Shown here in pieces: positions 37,110 through 48,679 of a stretch of DNA of 64,000 nucleotides. Position 1 is the stretch's first letter, and every line of letters starts with the position of its first letter. The stretch lies in the NCBI RefSeq assembly GCF_013373865.1, contig NC_050470.1, positions 31,872,085-31,936,084 of the forward strand. Reading direction: 5' to 3'. The notes under the pieces are model-generated. The model saw only the letters and a list, made by a program, of their open reading frames with translations, ran no database searches and was not told the origin of the DNA. Both the position numbers and the translations under genes were made by a program. This DNA comes from Monomorium pharaonis (Eukaryota > Arthropoda > Insecta > Hymenoptera > Formicidae).

Positions 37110-40100
37110 CTACATAACATCGACAAAGAATTCACAAGGATTTCCCATCGCAATACGAAATGACTGTCTACTACCAGATAAATCTTGCTGATTTTGCTGA
37201 TTTCCTGATCCTGTTCCCGTTTGAATAGATTGTTCGGAACCACTGGAACGACTACGGCTTCCGTTAGATCTTTTTCCGTTCGATCCGTTACCATTGCCGG
37301 AATTTTTACTTGGCATCGATGGAACCGATGGATTATGCAGTTCTGATTCGGATGCCGAAGAACATGATTTTAAATCGTGAATAGGTTCCTTGCAAATGCG
37401 TTCGCTACCCGCACTGCTACCACCTGTTAATGTCAATATACACGCGTAAAATAAATTTATACGCGCCAAAAGAGAATCGCTTTACTTAAATAAGAAATAA
37501 TCATTAAACTTTACCCGAACCACTGTGTATACTTTCTTCTCGATGGTAGCCGTATACGGTGGGCTCATTTGTAAAATTAAACGGCATGGGACTGTAACCT
37601 GTCGCCGAATGTGGCGCGTATGTTCCTGAATAAGGCATATCCCAAGCGCTTGGTGGCGGCAACGGGCTAACTGTATCGTTATCTAACTTCATATTACTCA
37701 TGGCTGAACACAGATCACCAAATATGTAATAACATTGCTCGGAAAATGTTATTTTATTCACTGTATGTCGAATATAGCCAGCTTTCAGCATGAGTGATGC
37801 ATATTTTCTGGCATCGCGACGGTCGAGAAATCCTTCCACATGCGTATTCAACCAGTCTACAACATCCGCGCCAATAAATGCATTTGGAATAGTAATTTTG
37901 AGCCACATTCGGTCGCGTATCTCTAAACCAGAGTCAGATCGAGCCATCGCTCGTACTATTGTCGGCATGTCTGTATGAATAGTCAAATGAAGCTCTTCTA
38001 AGGGTCCTGGAACATACAAAATATTTCAAACTATTTTGGTATAAAAAATATCTAATTATTAGCCTTTAAACCTCACTTATTTGGATTTATATTTTCAGAG
38101 TCAGCGTTAAAAGAAGAGAGCATTTTGGAAAACTTTTACAGAGAGAGAGAGAGGGGGGGGGTGGGTGGGTGCACATAAAGTATCTCATTTTATTTGATAT
38201 GGACTTTAATCCAAAAAATTGATTAAATTTTTATTTGATTCGATAATCAGTCACAAAACATTTAATGTTGTAAATTTACTTTTAATTAATTCAATTTTAT
38301 CTAGTACTATTATTTATTATGTTTCTTACATTGCATTGTAACTTACGTTCAGTATCTGGCAATGTGCTCGCAAGACTGCTCGAAGTTGAAGTTAATGTTG
38401 TGGCACTTGGTGGACGAGGTGGGAAACCTTCGCCTCGTATAGCGGCTGTGTGCGCTACCCATGCACCAGGATCTATAGGACGTACCGGCTCTGTACGAGG
38501 TATCGTAAAGTAACCTTTTGGATTTGGGTCCCAACATTTTGCAACAACAAGTTTTATTGGTCTAAACAAGGAAATAAAACTATTCAAAGTCAAAGTTAAG
38601 TTAACACTGTGGTGGACTTGGTGGACAAGGTAGAAAATCTTTGAAGCAGCTATATGAGCTACCCATGCATATGACAAACTTTACTCTAATAGTAAAGATG
38701 TCTTATATTTCCTACAAATTTATATCAATGAATAGTCTTACCCTGGTTTTTGCACTACCTCGCGTAACACTCTCACCGCTTCGTCATTGGACATATTTTC
38801 AAAATTAATGTCATTAACTTGAAGAATCATGTCACCAGGTTCTATTCGACCATCTAAAGCAACCGCTCCCCTATTTCAGGTAAGTTGTATATAGTAAACA
38901 ATGTAAAGAACGTAAGTGTATATAACAACTCTTGGCCTGCGTTCCGCTATACACCACTTGTACTGAAAATCTACAGTCAATGTAATGTATACTAGATTTT
39001 CAGTACTGAATGGTAGAGAATTTTCGGAACGCAGCTACAGTGTCATTTACGTATTGGGTTCAATGCTATACAAAGACTTTGGACTATACAAATTTTAACT
39101 AGAAAAATTAACGTGATTAGAAAAATACAGAATCTGCTGTTCCCATGTAGTTTAGTACAGAGATCGTTAATATTTCAAATTATTATTACAAAAATAATAT
39201 AATTTAAATTCCATATATAACTTTATACAAGTTTGATAAAAATGCACATTCTTACTGAAATTGTCAATAAAACAAAACAAGAATTTCAATAAAAACTGAT
39301 ACGTACGTTCGCTAATGCAAGCAACTAAAGGAGAATACATATACATATACAAACACATGAACACATACATCAATACATACTAACCCTTTCATTATTGAAC
39401 CAACATATATTCCACCATCTCCACCTTTGTTGCTTTGACCGACAATACTAATACCAAGAAAATTAACAGTATCCATGTTTAGCGAAACAGTTATAATATT
39501 TAGGGACATTGTACTGTCAGTAATACTACTAAATGACGATGTTCGAGACATGGGTGGTAATCTGTGTCGTCGTCTTCTTTGCGGGCGACGTCGATCTGTT
39601 AACAGAATAAGAATTTTATACATATTTAATACATGCCTGGATAAAATAAGACACTCATCCGTCGTCTGTAAGATTTTGTTTTAACTTTTGTTCTGAAAAG
39701 AATATTTTTTTGTACCAATGTATACTTTCTCTCTTACCAAGAGTGCCCCTGTCAACTGTGCTACTCATATTGGTATGTCGACCCGTTGTCGACGTAATAC
39801 GACTACTCGCATCATCATCAGATTCTAAAAATGTTGTAGTTTCCAAATCTGAACTTAAGATGGAAGCGGTTTCATATCCATGACCAGAACGATGTTTTGA
39901 ATGACCATTTATCCGAAGACCTATAAAATTAAAATTATTATTTCTTGATACACTATTACATCTTTCACATACACGTGTTTAAATTTACAAAAAAAATATT
40001 TTACACGCAAATCTTACAAAAATAAAAAAAATGCAAAGTAACAGATTAACATGCAATAATGTTATATACATAGCTTACCATTATATTTATTGTATTTTTC

Positions 40101-41747
40101 ATATTTTTCTGAATGATGCCTCAAACTTTTATGTAAGTGATGTCCTTGTCGACTACTTATAATACTTTCCGTTTCCGTTAATGTATCATCGTGTGAAAGA
40201 GAAGGGTTTCCTCTATTACCATGACCAGGGGTTGCATGATCTACACGGTCATGTTTTGCTTCGCTGTGTGCCATAGAGTCTGTACATTGAGACGCTCCAT
40301 CCGAGACGTTGCTACCTTCAGCGGATACCAACTGTCATAGATGTGACAGTCATTTTATTAAATAATATTCCTTTTTTCTTCAGTAGAGATTATTCCGTTC
40401 TAATATACGGTCAAATATACATGCATATTTTATAATTGTTATTTGTTAAAAGAAAGAGGAAATGTTGATATAACAAAGCATTTTCTATTTTGTAACAAGC
40501 AACAATAATTTAGATAACATCTATTATATAAGATATTTATTAAAATCTTACCCAAGAGACAACTCGACCGTTGAAGCATGGCAGATGAGCATCATCATCT
40601 ACTATTTCCTCTTTTACCACTCTAGTATAGAAAAGAAAACAGTATAAATATTAAAACTTAAACCTATATTCAACTAAGCATTATAGATTAAACTTAAATC
40701 AACATCAAAACACAAAACAGATCAAAATTAAAATAATCTAATTAGTTAAATTATGTCTTTCAATTTATAATTTCTGATGCATAGTCAGATAGACTAAACA
40801 ACAGTTTATCAATTATCACTAGAGATTAACAAACATATCAGGTATAATTGTTTAATAATTTTGTTTTTATGTATTTTTTCAAATATTTAAAATATCTTTA
40901 ATATTAGTTACAAACATGTGTACATATACACATGCGCACAAACACATACACACACACACACACACACAAATATTTGTTATCATCATATAAATCTGTTATG
41001 TATTCTTAACCCTTTGATATTAGTTGACACGTGTATCCATTTTCTATCTAGGATTAGGTACTGATAACGCCTACTTTAAATTGAAGTTTCTTTGTAAAAT
41101 AATATATGAAATACTTAATAATACAAGCTTTACCCAAACCTATTGAAATTCTATTAAATAGTACAAAAAATTTTCTCACTTGATTGATCTTTTGGAGTGG
41201 GAAATGTTCTCTCTTGTATCTAGAAAGATACAAATCTATGTGCAAAAATGTTTTAAAGTCAAATTGTTAAATGCATATAAAAAGTATAACTACATAAAAC
41301 ACAAAAAATTACATGTCTTGTTTAATTATGTTTTATATACTTCTATTGATTTAATATGTATGTAATAAAACACATACAACACACAACACACACGCACGCA
41401 CATACGCATATATAAACATCACTAAAAATATGAATTGTCAGAATAATAATTTACAGAGAATTATAATTGTATTCATACTATGAAAAATCAAGTAAAATGT
41501 AACGTAATATATTAAATGCAATATAGAGAAAAGAGTAAAAGGAATTATTTGATAGCGGAACGTCAGCGCGTCGTGTTGACATTTACCCAAAGTCATCGTC
41601 CATTGATTTGAAGAAATACTTGTAATTCGGCCGATTTAAAACGTTCTTGAAATCTGCGAGAGTCACTCTTTCCGGTGATATATTGAGCTTCACCAAATAC
41701 GGCGTCTCCTCGTCGTCCATGTGATAAATAATTTTTGTTTCTTCCAT
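37110..41747 (-). CDS. dsh: Segment polarity protein dishevelled (Wnt/planar polarity signalling)
   Basis: Cytoplasmic adaptor linking Frizzled to beta-catenin and planar polarity branches. Nine coding exons: 41587-41747, 40552-40621, 40079-40331, 39738-39920, 39385-39595, 38742-38870, 38347-38561, 37515-38006, 37110-37423. All borders are GT..AG and the total of 2028 bases gives 675 residues. DIX domain about 1-80 (MEETKIIYHMDDEETPYLVK.., FKNVLNRPNYKYFFK). A basic patch RRRPQRRRRHR (about 224-234) precedes the PDZ domain at about 254-345 (NFLGISIVGQSNKGGDGGIY, PGDMILQVND). DEP domain about 420-505 (WLKITIPNAFIGADVVDWL). The conserved C-terminus GNPCEFFVDVM ends at the stop codon. The ATG at 41747 is the family's usual start. 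Intron 5 contains a MITE and intron 6 a decayed copy of part of exon 7. Confidence 0.97.
38584..38669 (-). pseudogene. Decayed duplicate of part of dsh exon 7 inside intron 6
   Basis: The minus strand contains GCATGGGTAGCTCATATAGC and CTTGTCCACCAAGTCCAC, matching exon 7 (38379-38468) GCATGGGTAGCGCACACAGC and CTCGTCCACCAAGTGCCAC in the same order and orientation. The copy sits upstream of exon 7, between exons 6 and 7, and has lost flanking splice sites. It is probably a dead partial tandem duplication. Confidence 0.7.
38937..39043. mobile_element. Foldback MITE in dsh intron 5
   Basis: Begins CTGCGTTCCGCTATAC and ends TTTTCGGAACGCAG, with internal GTACTGAAAATCTACAG and TAGATTTTCAGTACTGA. A related palindrome lies at 42660-42776. 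Confidence 0.8.
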
Positions 41748-42160
41748 CTCGTCGGAGCACGCTCGAAACGAAATTTAATCGTGATGTAAAAATGATACAC
41801 GGCCACGCAGATTCTATTGACTTGGATATTTTCTCAAACCAATATGGCGCAACGGGAATCGAGCCAAAGCCCTGGTGCGTAAAAAGATTGCATATTCACA
41901 GGCCGGTGATATGCTCGCGGATTTCGTCGATGGGGACGTAGTCACGCGGCGTTACACCGTTCACGAAAAGGTCACTGGCATTATTCGTTGGATCTTCGTA
42001 AAATATATATATCTATAGCAATCGACGTGATAAATTAAACGTCAACATAGCCATCAGCGTTGCGCGTTTATACTCTTATAAGCATATACTCTGTAGTATA
42101 TATAGATAGGGTAGATCGCGCTTTTCCATTGAGGACATAAACCATAGTAAAACGACAATC
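41748..42160 (-). promoter_or_regulatory. dsh upstream region (5' UTR/promoter)
   Basis: Moderately GC-rich sequence immediately upstream of the dsh ATG, without transposon ends, followed by AT-rich DNA. It probably holds the dsh 5' UTR and promoter. No core element is clear enough to assign. Confidence 0.35.
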
Positions 42161-42163
42161 TAA

Positions 42164-42308
42164 GGCCGGTATTCATAGTCAAATCTTATTTCAAGATCGT
42201 CTCAAGCAATGTCTTAAGATGCTAATACGGCTCTGTGATTGGCTGATGGCATCTTAAGACAGTACTTAAGATGATCTTGAATATAAGATCCGACTATGAA
42301 TACCGGCC
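42164..42308. mobile_element. Foldback MITE, GGCCGGTATTCATAGTC family, second copy
   Basis: Near-identical reverse-orientation copy of 18382-18526 (central CTGTGATTGGCTGATGGC). Ends GGCCGGTATTCATAGTC and GACTATGAATACCGGCC. Confidence 0.9.
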
Positions 42309-43337
42309 ATAAGCCTAGTTTACACCGAGTACTTGATACGCGTACCAAGCACCATATTTGTACTAAATTGCTTAATACGCACGGTGTAAACGTTCATGGA
42401 TTATTTTAGTACGCTCTGGTCTGGTATTCCTGAAATACGAGTATCAGACCAAGTTGGTACGCGTATCAAAAGATTTTAGCACGCTGTAAACACTTGGTCC
42501 GTTTGGCCTAGTTTACATCGTGCATTTGATACGCGTATCAAATAGTAAATAACTAGTGAATGTGTTTAATCATTGGCTGATCAGCTTAAATTCACTACTT
42601 GATACGCGTATCAAATGCACGATGTAAACTAGGCCTTTGGTTCGTTTGATCGTATATAGACTGCATTCCGATATTCACTGCCAGTACTGAAAATCTACGT
42701 ACTGAAAGTACTGAAAGTTTACGTTATATATACTGTAGATTTTCAGTACTGACAGTAAATATCTCGGAATGCAGCCATGGTGTAAACAAAGCTCTAGTCC
42801 AATGACCTAGTTTACACCGAGCACTTGGTACGCGTATCAAATAGTAAATAACTAGTGAATGTGTTTAATCATTGGCTGATCAGCTTAAATTCACTACTTG
42901 ATACGCGTACCAAGTGCTCGGCATTATGGCTTAGTTTACATCGTCAAAACCTTAGTACGCGTATTAAGTTTGGTGCGCACCAAAGCCTTAGTACGGGCGC
43001 GTTTACATCGAATGTACTAAGCATGTACTGTGAAAAATATAATACAAATTTAATTCATGTTGATGTCTCCTACTAAGACATTTTTACACCGGTTTTTAGA
43101 TTTTAGCACTGAGGTTATGCTCAATTGCTAAATTCTCTCTAAAATGCGTTTTATGCGTTTACATCGACATTTGTATCACTTGGTACGCGTATCAGTTTAG
43201 TACGATACTCCTACTTGATACGCTCGTATCAAATTGATCCGGCAGCGTTTACATCGTGCGTACTAAATATTTAGTACGAATTTGATACGAATATGGTACC
43301 TGATACGCGTATCAAATGCACGATGTAAACTAAGCCT
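42309..43337. mobile_element. Cluster of foldback MITEs built on GATACGCGTATC
   Basis: Successive palindromic units: about 42310-42505, 42507-42637, 42804-42926 and 42927-43337. Most carry CTAGTTTACACCG/CTAGTTTACATCG ends and one to several copies of TACGCGTA. The unit 42507-42637 is a near-perfect palindrome with ~40-bp arms (CCTAGTTTACATCGTGCATT..). 42804-42926 shares its centre (AACTAGTGAATGTGTTTAATC). A different MITE (42660-42776, GCATTCCGATATTCACTG ends) lies among them. Confidence 0.8.
42660..42776. mobile_element. Foldback MITE related to the one in dsh intron 5
   Basis: Begins GACTGCATTCCGATATTCAC and ends TATCTCGGAATGCAGCC; the centre holds repeated GTACTGAAA words as at 38937-39043. 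Confidence 0.75.
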
Positions 43338-43527
43338 ATATCGTCCGTCGCTTACTCGTTCGCGCTCTCTTTCTCTCTCTTTCTCGATCTCTCTCCCTCT
43401 TGCAGTCATATGTCAAATTATTAGTCGAATATTATCGAGCGTACCCGAATTCAACCGAAGTTGCTAGGCTACCTCTTCACTCCGAATATCAGCCCCCTCT
43501 CGCCCTAAGTGATAGGTAATGCTCCGT

Positions 43528-43872
43528 CCATGATGTAATAAGAAAGGTGTACCATTGCGCATATAGCGATGGCGGCACGATGAGCGGAGCCAATGAAATT
43601 TGGGTCCAAATGCACCGCGCAAATAATCTTCTTTCGAACATTTGGACCCAATTCTTATTGGTCGACTACTGCGCATACGTGATGTTGGTTTACCTTTCTT
43701 AGGCCCAGTTTCACAACTCACGGTTAAATTAACTGGCCGATTATTCCATTGGAATTGACCAATCGTATTTGTCGTTAAGCAAAATTAACAAATACGATTG
43801 GTCAATTCCAATGGAATAATCGGCCAGTTAATTTAACCGTGAGTTGTGGAACCGGGCCTTATTACATCATGG
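43528..43872. mobile_element. Foldback element interrupted by a TTA-flanked MITE
   Basis: Outer ends CCATGATGTAATAAG and TTATTACATCATGG, followed inward by AAGAAAGGT/ACCTTTCTT and a TTTGGGTCCAAATG/CATTTGGACCCAA pair. The right outer arm is split by the MITE at 43702-43858. Confidence 0.75.
43702..43858. mobile_element. PIF/Harbinger-like MITE, 157 bp, TTA TSD
   Basis: A near-perfect palindrome: GGCCCAGTTTCACAACTCAC at the left, GTGAGTTGTGGAACCGGGCC at the right, arms about 70 bp, with a short loop near 43780. TTA on both sides (43699-43701 and 43859-43861). Confidence 0.9.
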
Positions 43873-43891
43873 CTTCGTCTACGTTAATCTA

Positions 43892-44375
43892 TGCTCTAGT
43901 TTACACCGAGCACTTGGTACGCGTATCAAGTAGTGAATTTAAGCTGATCAGCCAATGATTAAACATATTCACTAGTTATTTACTATTTGATACGCGTACC
44001 AAGTGCTCGGTGTAAACCTTTGAGTATATATACATAGGAGGAGAAATGCCAGCATTGAAAGTGTGTCCAAGATCTGTGCGAGAAAGGTATATCATGATAC
44101 TTGCTTTCTCTGCGCATGCGTCAAATGCTATATGTATACAAGTGTGTGTGAAACATACAATGCCAGCCATTACATACAATTCGTAAATAAGTACAAAAGT
44201 GCACAAGAAGTGTTGAAACTGCGGTGCAGATAATGATATTAACGCATGCGCAGAGAAAGCGAGTATCATGATATACCTTTCTCTCTCGCACAGATCTTGG
44301 ACACACTTTCGGTCTACATGAAACCATAGCAATTCCTCCTCCATGTATATATACTCAAAGGTGTAAACTAGGTCA
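43892..44375. mobile_element. GATACGCGTATC-family MITE split by a hAT-type MITE
   Basis: The left part (43892-44017) is the CTAGTTTACACCG family in reverse orientation to 42804-42926. Its right terminal repeat is interrupted by 44018-44360, after which GTGTAAACTAGGTC completes the end. Confidence 0.85.
44018..44360. mobile_element. hAT-type MITE, 343 bp, 8-bp TSD GTGTAAAC
   Basis: Ends CTTTGAGTATATATACATAG and ATGTATATATACTCAAAG; long inverted arms including GTGTCCAAGATCTGTGCGAG and TCTCTGCGCATGCGT. Flanked by GTGTAAAC at 44010-44017 and 44361-44368. No transposase. Confidence 0.9.
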
Positions 44376-44709
44376 TGGATCCCAATTTGGTTTCCTGATT
44401 TAACCTAATAAACATCGTGGAACATTTGGGTTTTTTTTATTAACGCAGTCGTATTAAGCTGTATATGATTCAACATTTTTATAGCACGTGTTTATTTTCG
44501 TTACCTTGAACTTTAGACTATATACCGCTATTATTGACTGATAAGCTTATGTATTTCATGTACATAGTAAAACTAATAGTAAGATCATTTTAAAGAAACG
44601 ATATTATTTTGAATCTTATTAATGTCACAAGGTAGGATTAAAGATGCAACAATTAAATTCCAATAACCAATTAATTAATATCTTCTATTTATATTTTAGA
44701 CTTTAGGCA

Positions 44710-45161
44710 ATGAATATTGCAAGAGGAGTGGGGTTAATTTCCAGTAGAATAAATCACCTAAAGGAATGCTTATTCTCTCCTAAAAATTTATTATATACAA
44801 ATATAGGGCTCTCGCTTTCTCTTTCTGGCATAGGAGATGTTTTAGAGCAACATTACGAAATATTAAAGGTTTGTTAATTGCAGGCTCTTATAATATTAGT
44901 GTTTCACATTAAGTTTTACAATATGATTTTATGATACAACTTATTTGTACATTCTTTAGGGTGAATGGGATAGATGGTGTATTACCCGAACGAGAAATAT
45001 GTGTGTTTCTGGCATGTCTATTGGGATAGTTTGTCATTACTGGTATAATTTCTTGGATGCAAAAATAGCTGGACGCACATTTGGTATAGTTTTAAAGAAA
45101 GTTATTATAGATCAATTGATTTGCTCGCCTCTTTGTATAAGCACATTTTTTTTTACCCTGG
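44710..45161 (+). CDS. MPV17L2: Mpv17-like protein 2 (Mpv17/PMP22 family), 5' part
   Basis: Family members are small multi-pass proteins of the mitochondrial inner membrane; MPV17L2 is linked to mitoribosome assembly. Two exons are visible: 44710-44868 and 44960-45161 (donor AAAG|GTTTGT, acceptor TTCTTTAG). The translation matches the family's first half: a mitochondrial-type N-terminus, LLYTNIGLSLSLSGIGDVLE, GEWDRWCITRTRNM, GIVCHYWYNFLDAK (the conserved HYWY block) and VLKKVIIDQLICSP. The C-terminal half, including the Pfam signature around W..WP..Q..NF, is missing because the sequence enters a 500-N gap. It was not found after the gap, where transposon DNA begins. The ATG follows a possible acceptor (TTTTAG at about 44699), so a 5' UTR exon is possible. 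A hAT-type MITE lies about 350 bp upstream. Confidence 0.85.
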
Positions 45162-45661
45162 NNNNNNNNNNNNNNNNNNNNNNNNNNNNNNNNNNNNNNN
45201 NNNNNNNNNNNNNNNNNNNNNNNNNNNNNNNNNNNNNNNNNNNNNNNNNNNNNNNNNNNNNNNNNNNNNNNNNNNNNNNNNNNNNNNNNNNNNNNNNNNN
45301 NNNNNNNNNNNNNNNNNNNNNNNNNNNNNNNNNNNNNNNNNNNNNNNNNNNNNNNNNNNNNNNNNNNNNNNNNNNNNNNNNNNNNNNNNNNNNNNNNNNN
45401 NNNNNNNNNNNNNNNNNNNNNNNNNNNNNNNNNNNNNNNNNNNNNNNNNNNNNNNNNNNNNNNNNNNNNNNNNNNNNNNNNNNNNNNNNNNNNNNNNNNN
45501 NNNNNNNNNNNNNNNNNNNNNNNNNNNNNNNNNNNNNNNNNNNNNNNNNNNNNNNNNNNNNNNNNNNNNNNNNNNNNNNNNNNNNNNNNNNNNNNNNNNN
45601 NNNNNNNNNNNNNNNNNNNNNNNNNNNNNNNNNNNNNNNNNNNNNNNNNNNNNNNNNNNNN
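45162..45661. other. Assembly gap (500 N)
   Basis: Exactly 500 undetermined bases, a typical scaffold placeholder. The true size and content are unknown. It truncates the MPV17L2-like gene. Confidence 0.99.
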
Positions 45662-47750
45662 ACCGTTAAATATTTTCAATTATAAAATTCGTAGTAGATC
45701 GAGGGGAGGGGCGCGCGCGCTCCAGTCTGCCCGAGCGCTCGTATACCTGCTCGACGCCCCACCGCTTTCAGTGATGTATCTTTGAAAATATTGCGAATTA
45801 GCCTTTATAACTTTGGGTACATATTCTTAGATATATTAGGTATAGATTTAAGCAATAAAAAATCGATTTTTTGAATCTTCTAAAGCAGGATCCCCCCTTA
45901 AGCACGCGGTCACGTGATTAGTTTCTCTCTCTCTCTTTCTCTCTCTGTTAAAGCGGCAGGTAGCTGCGTTGAATTGAAAAGAAAGAGAAAAAAAAAGAAA
46001 GGGTCCCGGCGTGCGGACAAAGGAAAACAAGACAAAATCACCTCGAGATAAAAAAAAGAGGAAAACTATATTTAAATTATTTAACAGACAATAATATGAA
46101 TTTGGCGATACAATTGTAATTGGAAAATGTGATACAGCTTAGTGTTTTTTTTTGAAAAGCGACGTCTTAATTCTAAAGGCGAATCGATCTTAAAGAAGGC
46201 CTTAGACTGTAATGATTCTTATGTTCGTTGAATTACAATTTACGGTTCTCCGTTTGAAAAGCGAAGTCTTAATTCTAAAGACGAATCGGTCTTAAAGAGG
46301 GCCTTAGAATGTAACGATTCTAATGTTCTGTGAGTTACACTTCACGGTTCTCCGGATCATAAGAAGTAAAACTGTTATGTGACAGTTGCTATCTTTGGTT
46401 TGCAAGATCTGGTCCTGAAGGCGAATCGTTCTCAAAGAGGGCCTTAGAACGCTGAGAATCTCGGATCTGCAAACGCCCGATAGCCTTACTTGTTTTTCAG
46501 CAGAGAGAACTTGGTATGACCAAGACCTGAGTTTTGGTAGCTTGATTTCTTTGGTTGGAAATGAGTGACACTTAGCAAATACGCTTTCGAGGTTCCTTGG
46601 GATAGAGCGTGTGAATGGCCGGAGATTCCCAACACAGCCCGAAAGGGCGACACGTCCGCAGGTCCGCGGCTGGTCGTCTGAATGGCCTGAACTGCGTGTT
46701 GTTCAACGTTGAGCGGCTGAGTTGATGCAATCTCCACACTTGTAGAATCACACTTAGTTCGCTAATTGTACTCAAGATTTGGTTTTTTTTACATATAAAC
46801 TCGCGTTATCGCTTTCGATGGAAATCGCAGTTGCGCTCACTCTTGTGTAGAATCGCAGAGAGAAAAGTCGAACAGTAGTTACATCTAAACTATCTCAAAG
46901 CATTCGGCAGACTACCTAATGAATGTCAAACGTGTCTTTTCGAACGCGGTCCCCACTCTGACCGTATTACGTAGCTTTTCTTCCGATATTTTATTGGTTT
47001 AAGGAGATGTCGAGTGATTTGACGCGTGCCAATGAAAGTCAGAAGGGCAGTGGAAACTTAGGTAGTAGCGGTGGGGAAAGTCTTTTGCGAAGCGAGGGGG
47101 GCCCCGCACCGGTTTTTGTGACAGTACCTTGAGGTCAGCCGTTTGCAATTATGCATGTTTGAACATGAACGTGCCGGAAGAGACAGACGTGTGAAATTCG
47201 GAAAGAAATGACGCATGAGTCTGAAAGGGGTCGGTCGAAAACATGTGTTTATAGGTTGCTTGAAACGGTTTCGAGATCTTTCTTTGTAATAACCTAATTT
47301 CTTAACACTCTCTATCTCTCAGAAGCTCACTAAACAGATAGAGAGACCGCGATCTCTTTTGATTCGACGGAAGCGTTAAGGCGCGGTCACGTAATCAGTT
47401 TGTCAATCTCTCCTTCAGAGGCTCTTTATGGAGAAGTACCTCGATGCAGTCCTAACTCCCGAGCGGTTGGCGCAGCTGAGGGGAGTGGACTTCAAGGAAA
47501 TCTGTCCTGGAAAAGTACAGGAGGCAAGGCCGAGCTCGCGATCGTCCTATGTTTAGCTGAGATCGGCCCAGTAGAACGGGGAGAAGCGGGGGCAGTCGCT
47601 CGAAAGCCACGATAGTGAACGGACGGGCTTGCTCCCTTGTCGATCTTCAAAAGAGTTTAGCAATAAAGACATTTATTCTAGTATTCAGCGCGGACTGTAT
47701 TAGTTATTGCGATATCCCTATCTTTCTGTGCGAGGTGTATTTAAAACATC
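45662..47750 (+). mobile_element. Probable BEL/Pao LTR and upstream DNA
   Basis: No gene. Contains ~102-bp tandem units (46161-46490). Related words GCGGTCACGTGATTAGTTT (about 45906) and GCGGTCACGTAATCAGTTT (about 47383) lie about 1.5 kb apart. The region ends ..TTTAAAACATC immediately before a BEL-type primer-binding-site-like TGGCGACC at 47751. So the 3' end of a 5' LTR is probably at 47750. The LTR's left boundary is unknown and no matching 3' LTR is present. Confidence 0.5.
46161..46490. repeat. Tandem repeat, ~102-bp unit, 2.5-3 copies
   Basis: Units begin GTCTTAATTCTAAAG and contain GCGAATCG, TCTTAAAGAGGGCCTTAGA and GATTCTAATGTTC-like words. The key block ends at about 46202, 46304 and 46444, so the third copy is spaced wider (140 bp). 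The repeats probably lie inside the LTR. Confidence 0.75.
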
Positions 47751-48266
47751 TGGCGACCATGACAGGACTCGCAGAAAGATCGAGAACAATTTTGCGGATT
47801 CGACGTTGTGCGAACGAGTGCGGACATGGAGGCCGTCAAGAAACAAAGAAAAGCTCTCCGGAGGGCCTTCACGAAGGCATTGAATGCCTTTACAGCAAAG
47901 ATGGCGAGCGACTGCACAAATGAAGAGAAGATCGTGGCGTTCCAGTTTCTAAAAACCAATGTCGGAATTAGACGCGGTCCACACAGCGTGTAATCAAAGA
48001 CTGTTCGAGTCCGATTTAGAAGAAGCTGACATTAACAAGGAGTTGGAAACGGACGATCGACGCTTACAAGACTCAGTTCTTAACGGCGAAGTTAAAGATA
48101 ACGAGGATAACAACGCCGACGGAACATGTAACAAGAACGACGTCACCGAACGCCATGAAAACATCGAAATTCCCTAAGCTAGAATTGCCGAAGTTTAGTG
48201 GTCATATCAAAGATTGGCTTCCTTTCTGGAGCCAATTCAGGAAAATTAACGATGACCAGTCTATCA

Positions 48267-48679
48267 TAAAGACCTATAATCAAAGATGCGCCAATAGCCC
48301 CCCACCGTGACTCTTGTGCGCCATCTTGTACCCATACTGGTGACTGGATGGGGGCTGGGGGGCTGGAATCTGGAGTAGTGGAGATAGTAGAAGTAAACAA
48401 TGCGAGCCTGCTCCAAGTTCTACGCAACCATATAGCAGCTGCAAATTTAATTTTTCTTGTTCTTCCTGAGTATCGTCAAAATATAGTAACTCTCGAGAGT
48501 GCAGAGATTGAATTACCTTATAATTTCTGACACATTCCTTTAACCTATATTGCTCAGCACAAAGCACTCTCCCCTCTTCCTTGCCCAGCGTGGGTACGCA
48601 ATGGCGGATAAACCACGTGATTCAAGTGACCAATCAAAATTGTGTTCGCCTTTGGCGAATCTTTTATTATAGGTCTTTA
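48267..48679. mobile_element. hAT-type MITE inserted in BEL gag, TSD GTCTATCA
   Basis: Ends TAAAGACCTATAATCAAAG and TTTTATTATAGGTCTTTA, flanked by GTCTATCA at 48259-48266 and 48680-48687. The gag frame on the two sides is continuous when the insert and one duplicate are ignored, so the gag was intact locally when hit. It shares AGATKCGCCAAT-type subterminal sequence with 58417-58663. A 95-codon minus-strand frame inside (48280-48567) was not recognised. Confidence 0.9.

Noticed and set aside
45092..45685. Open frames spanning the N gap
   Set aside because: Artefact of undetermined bases.
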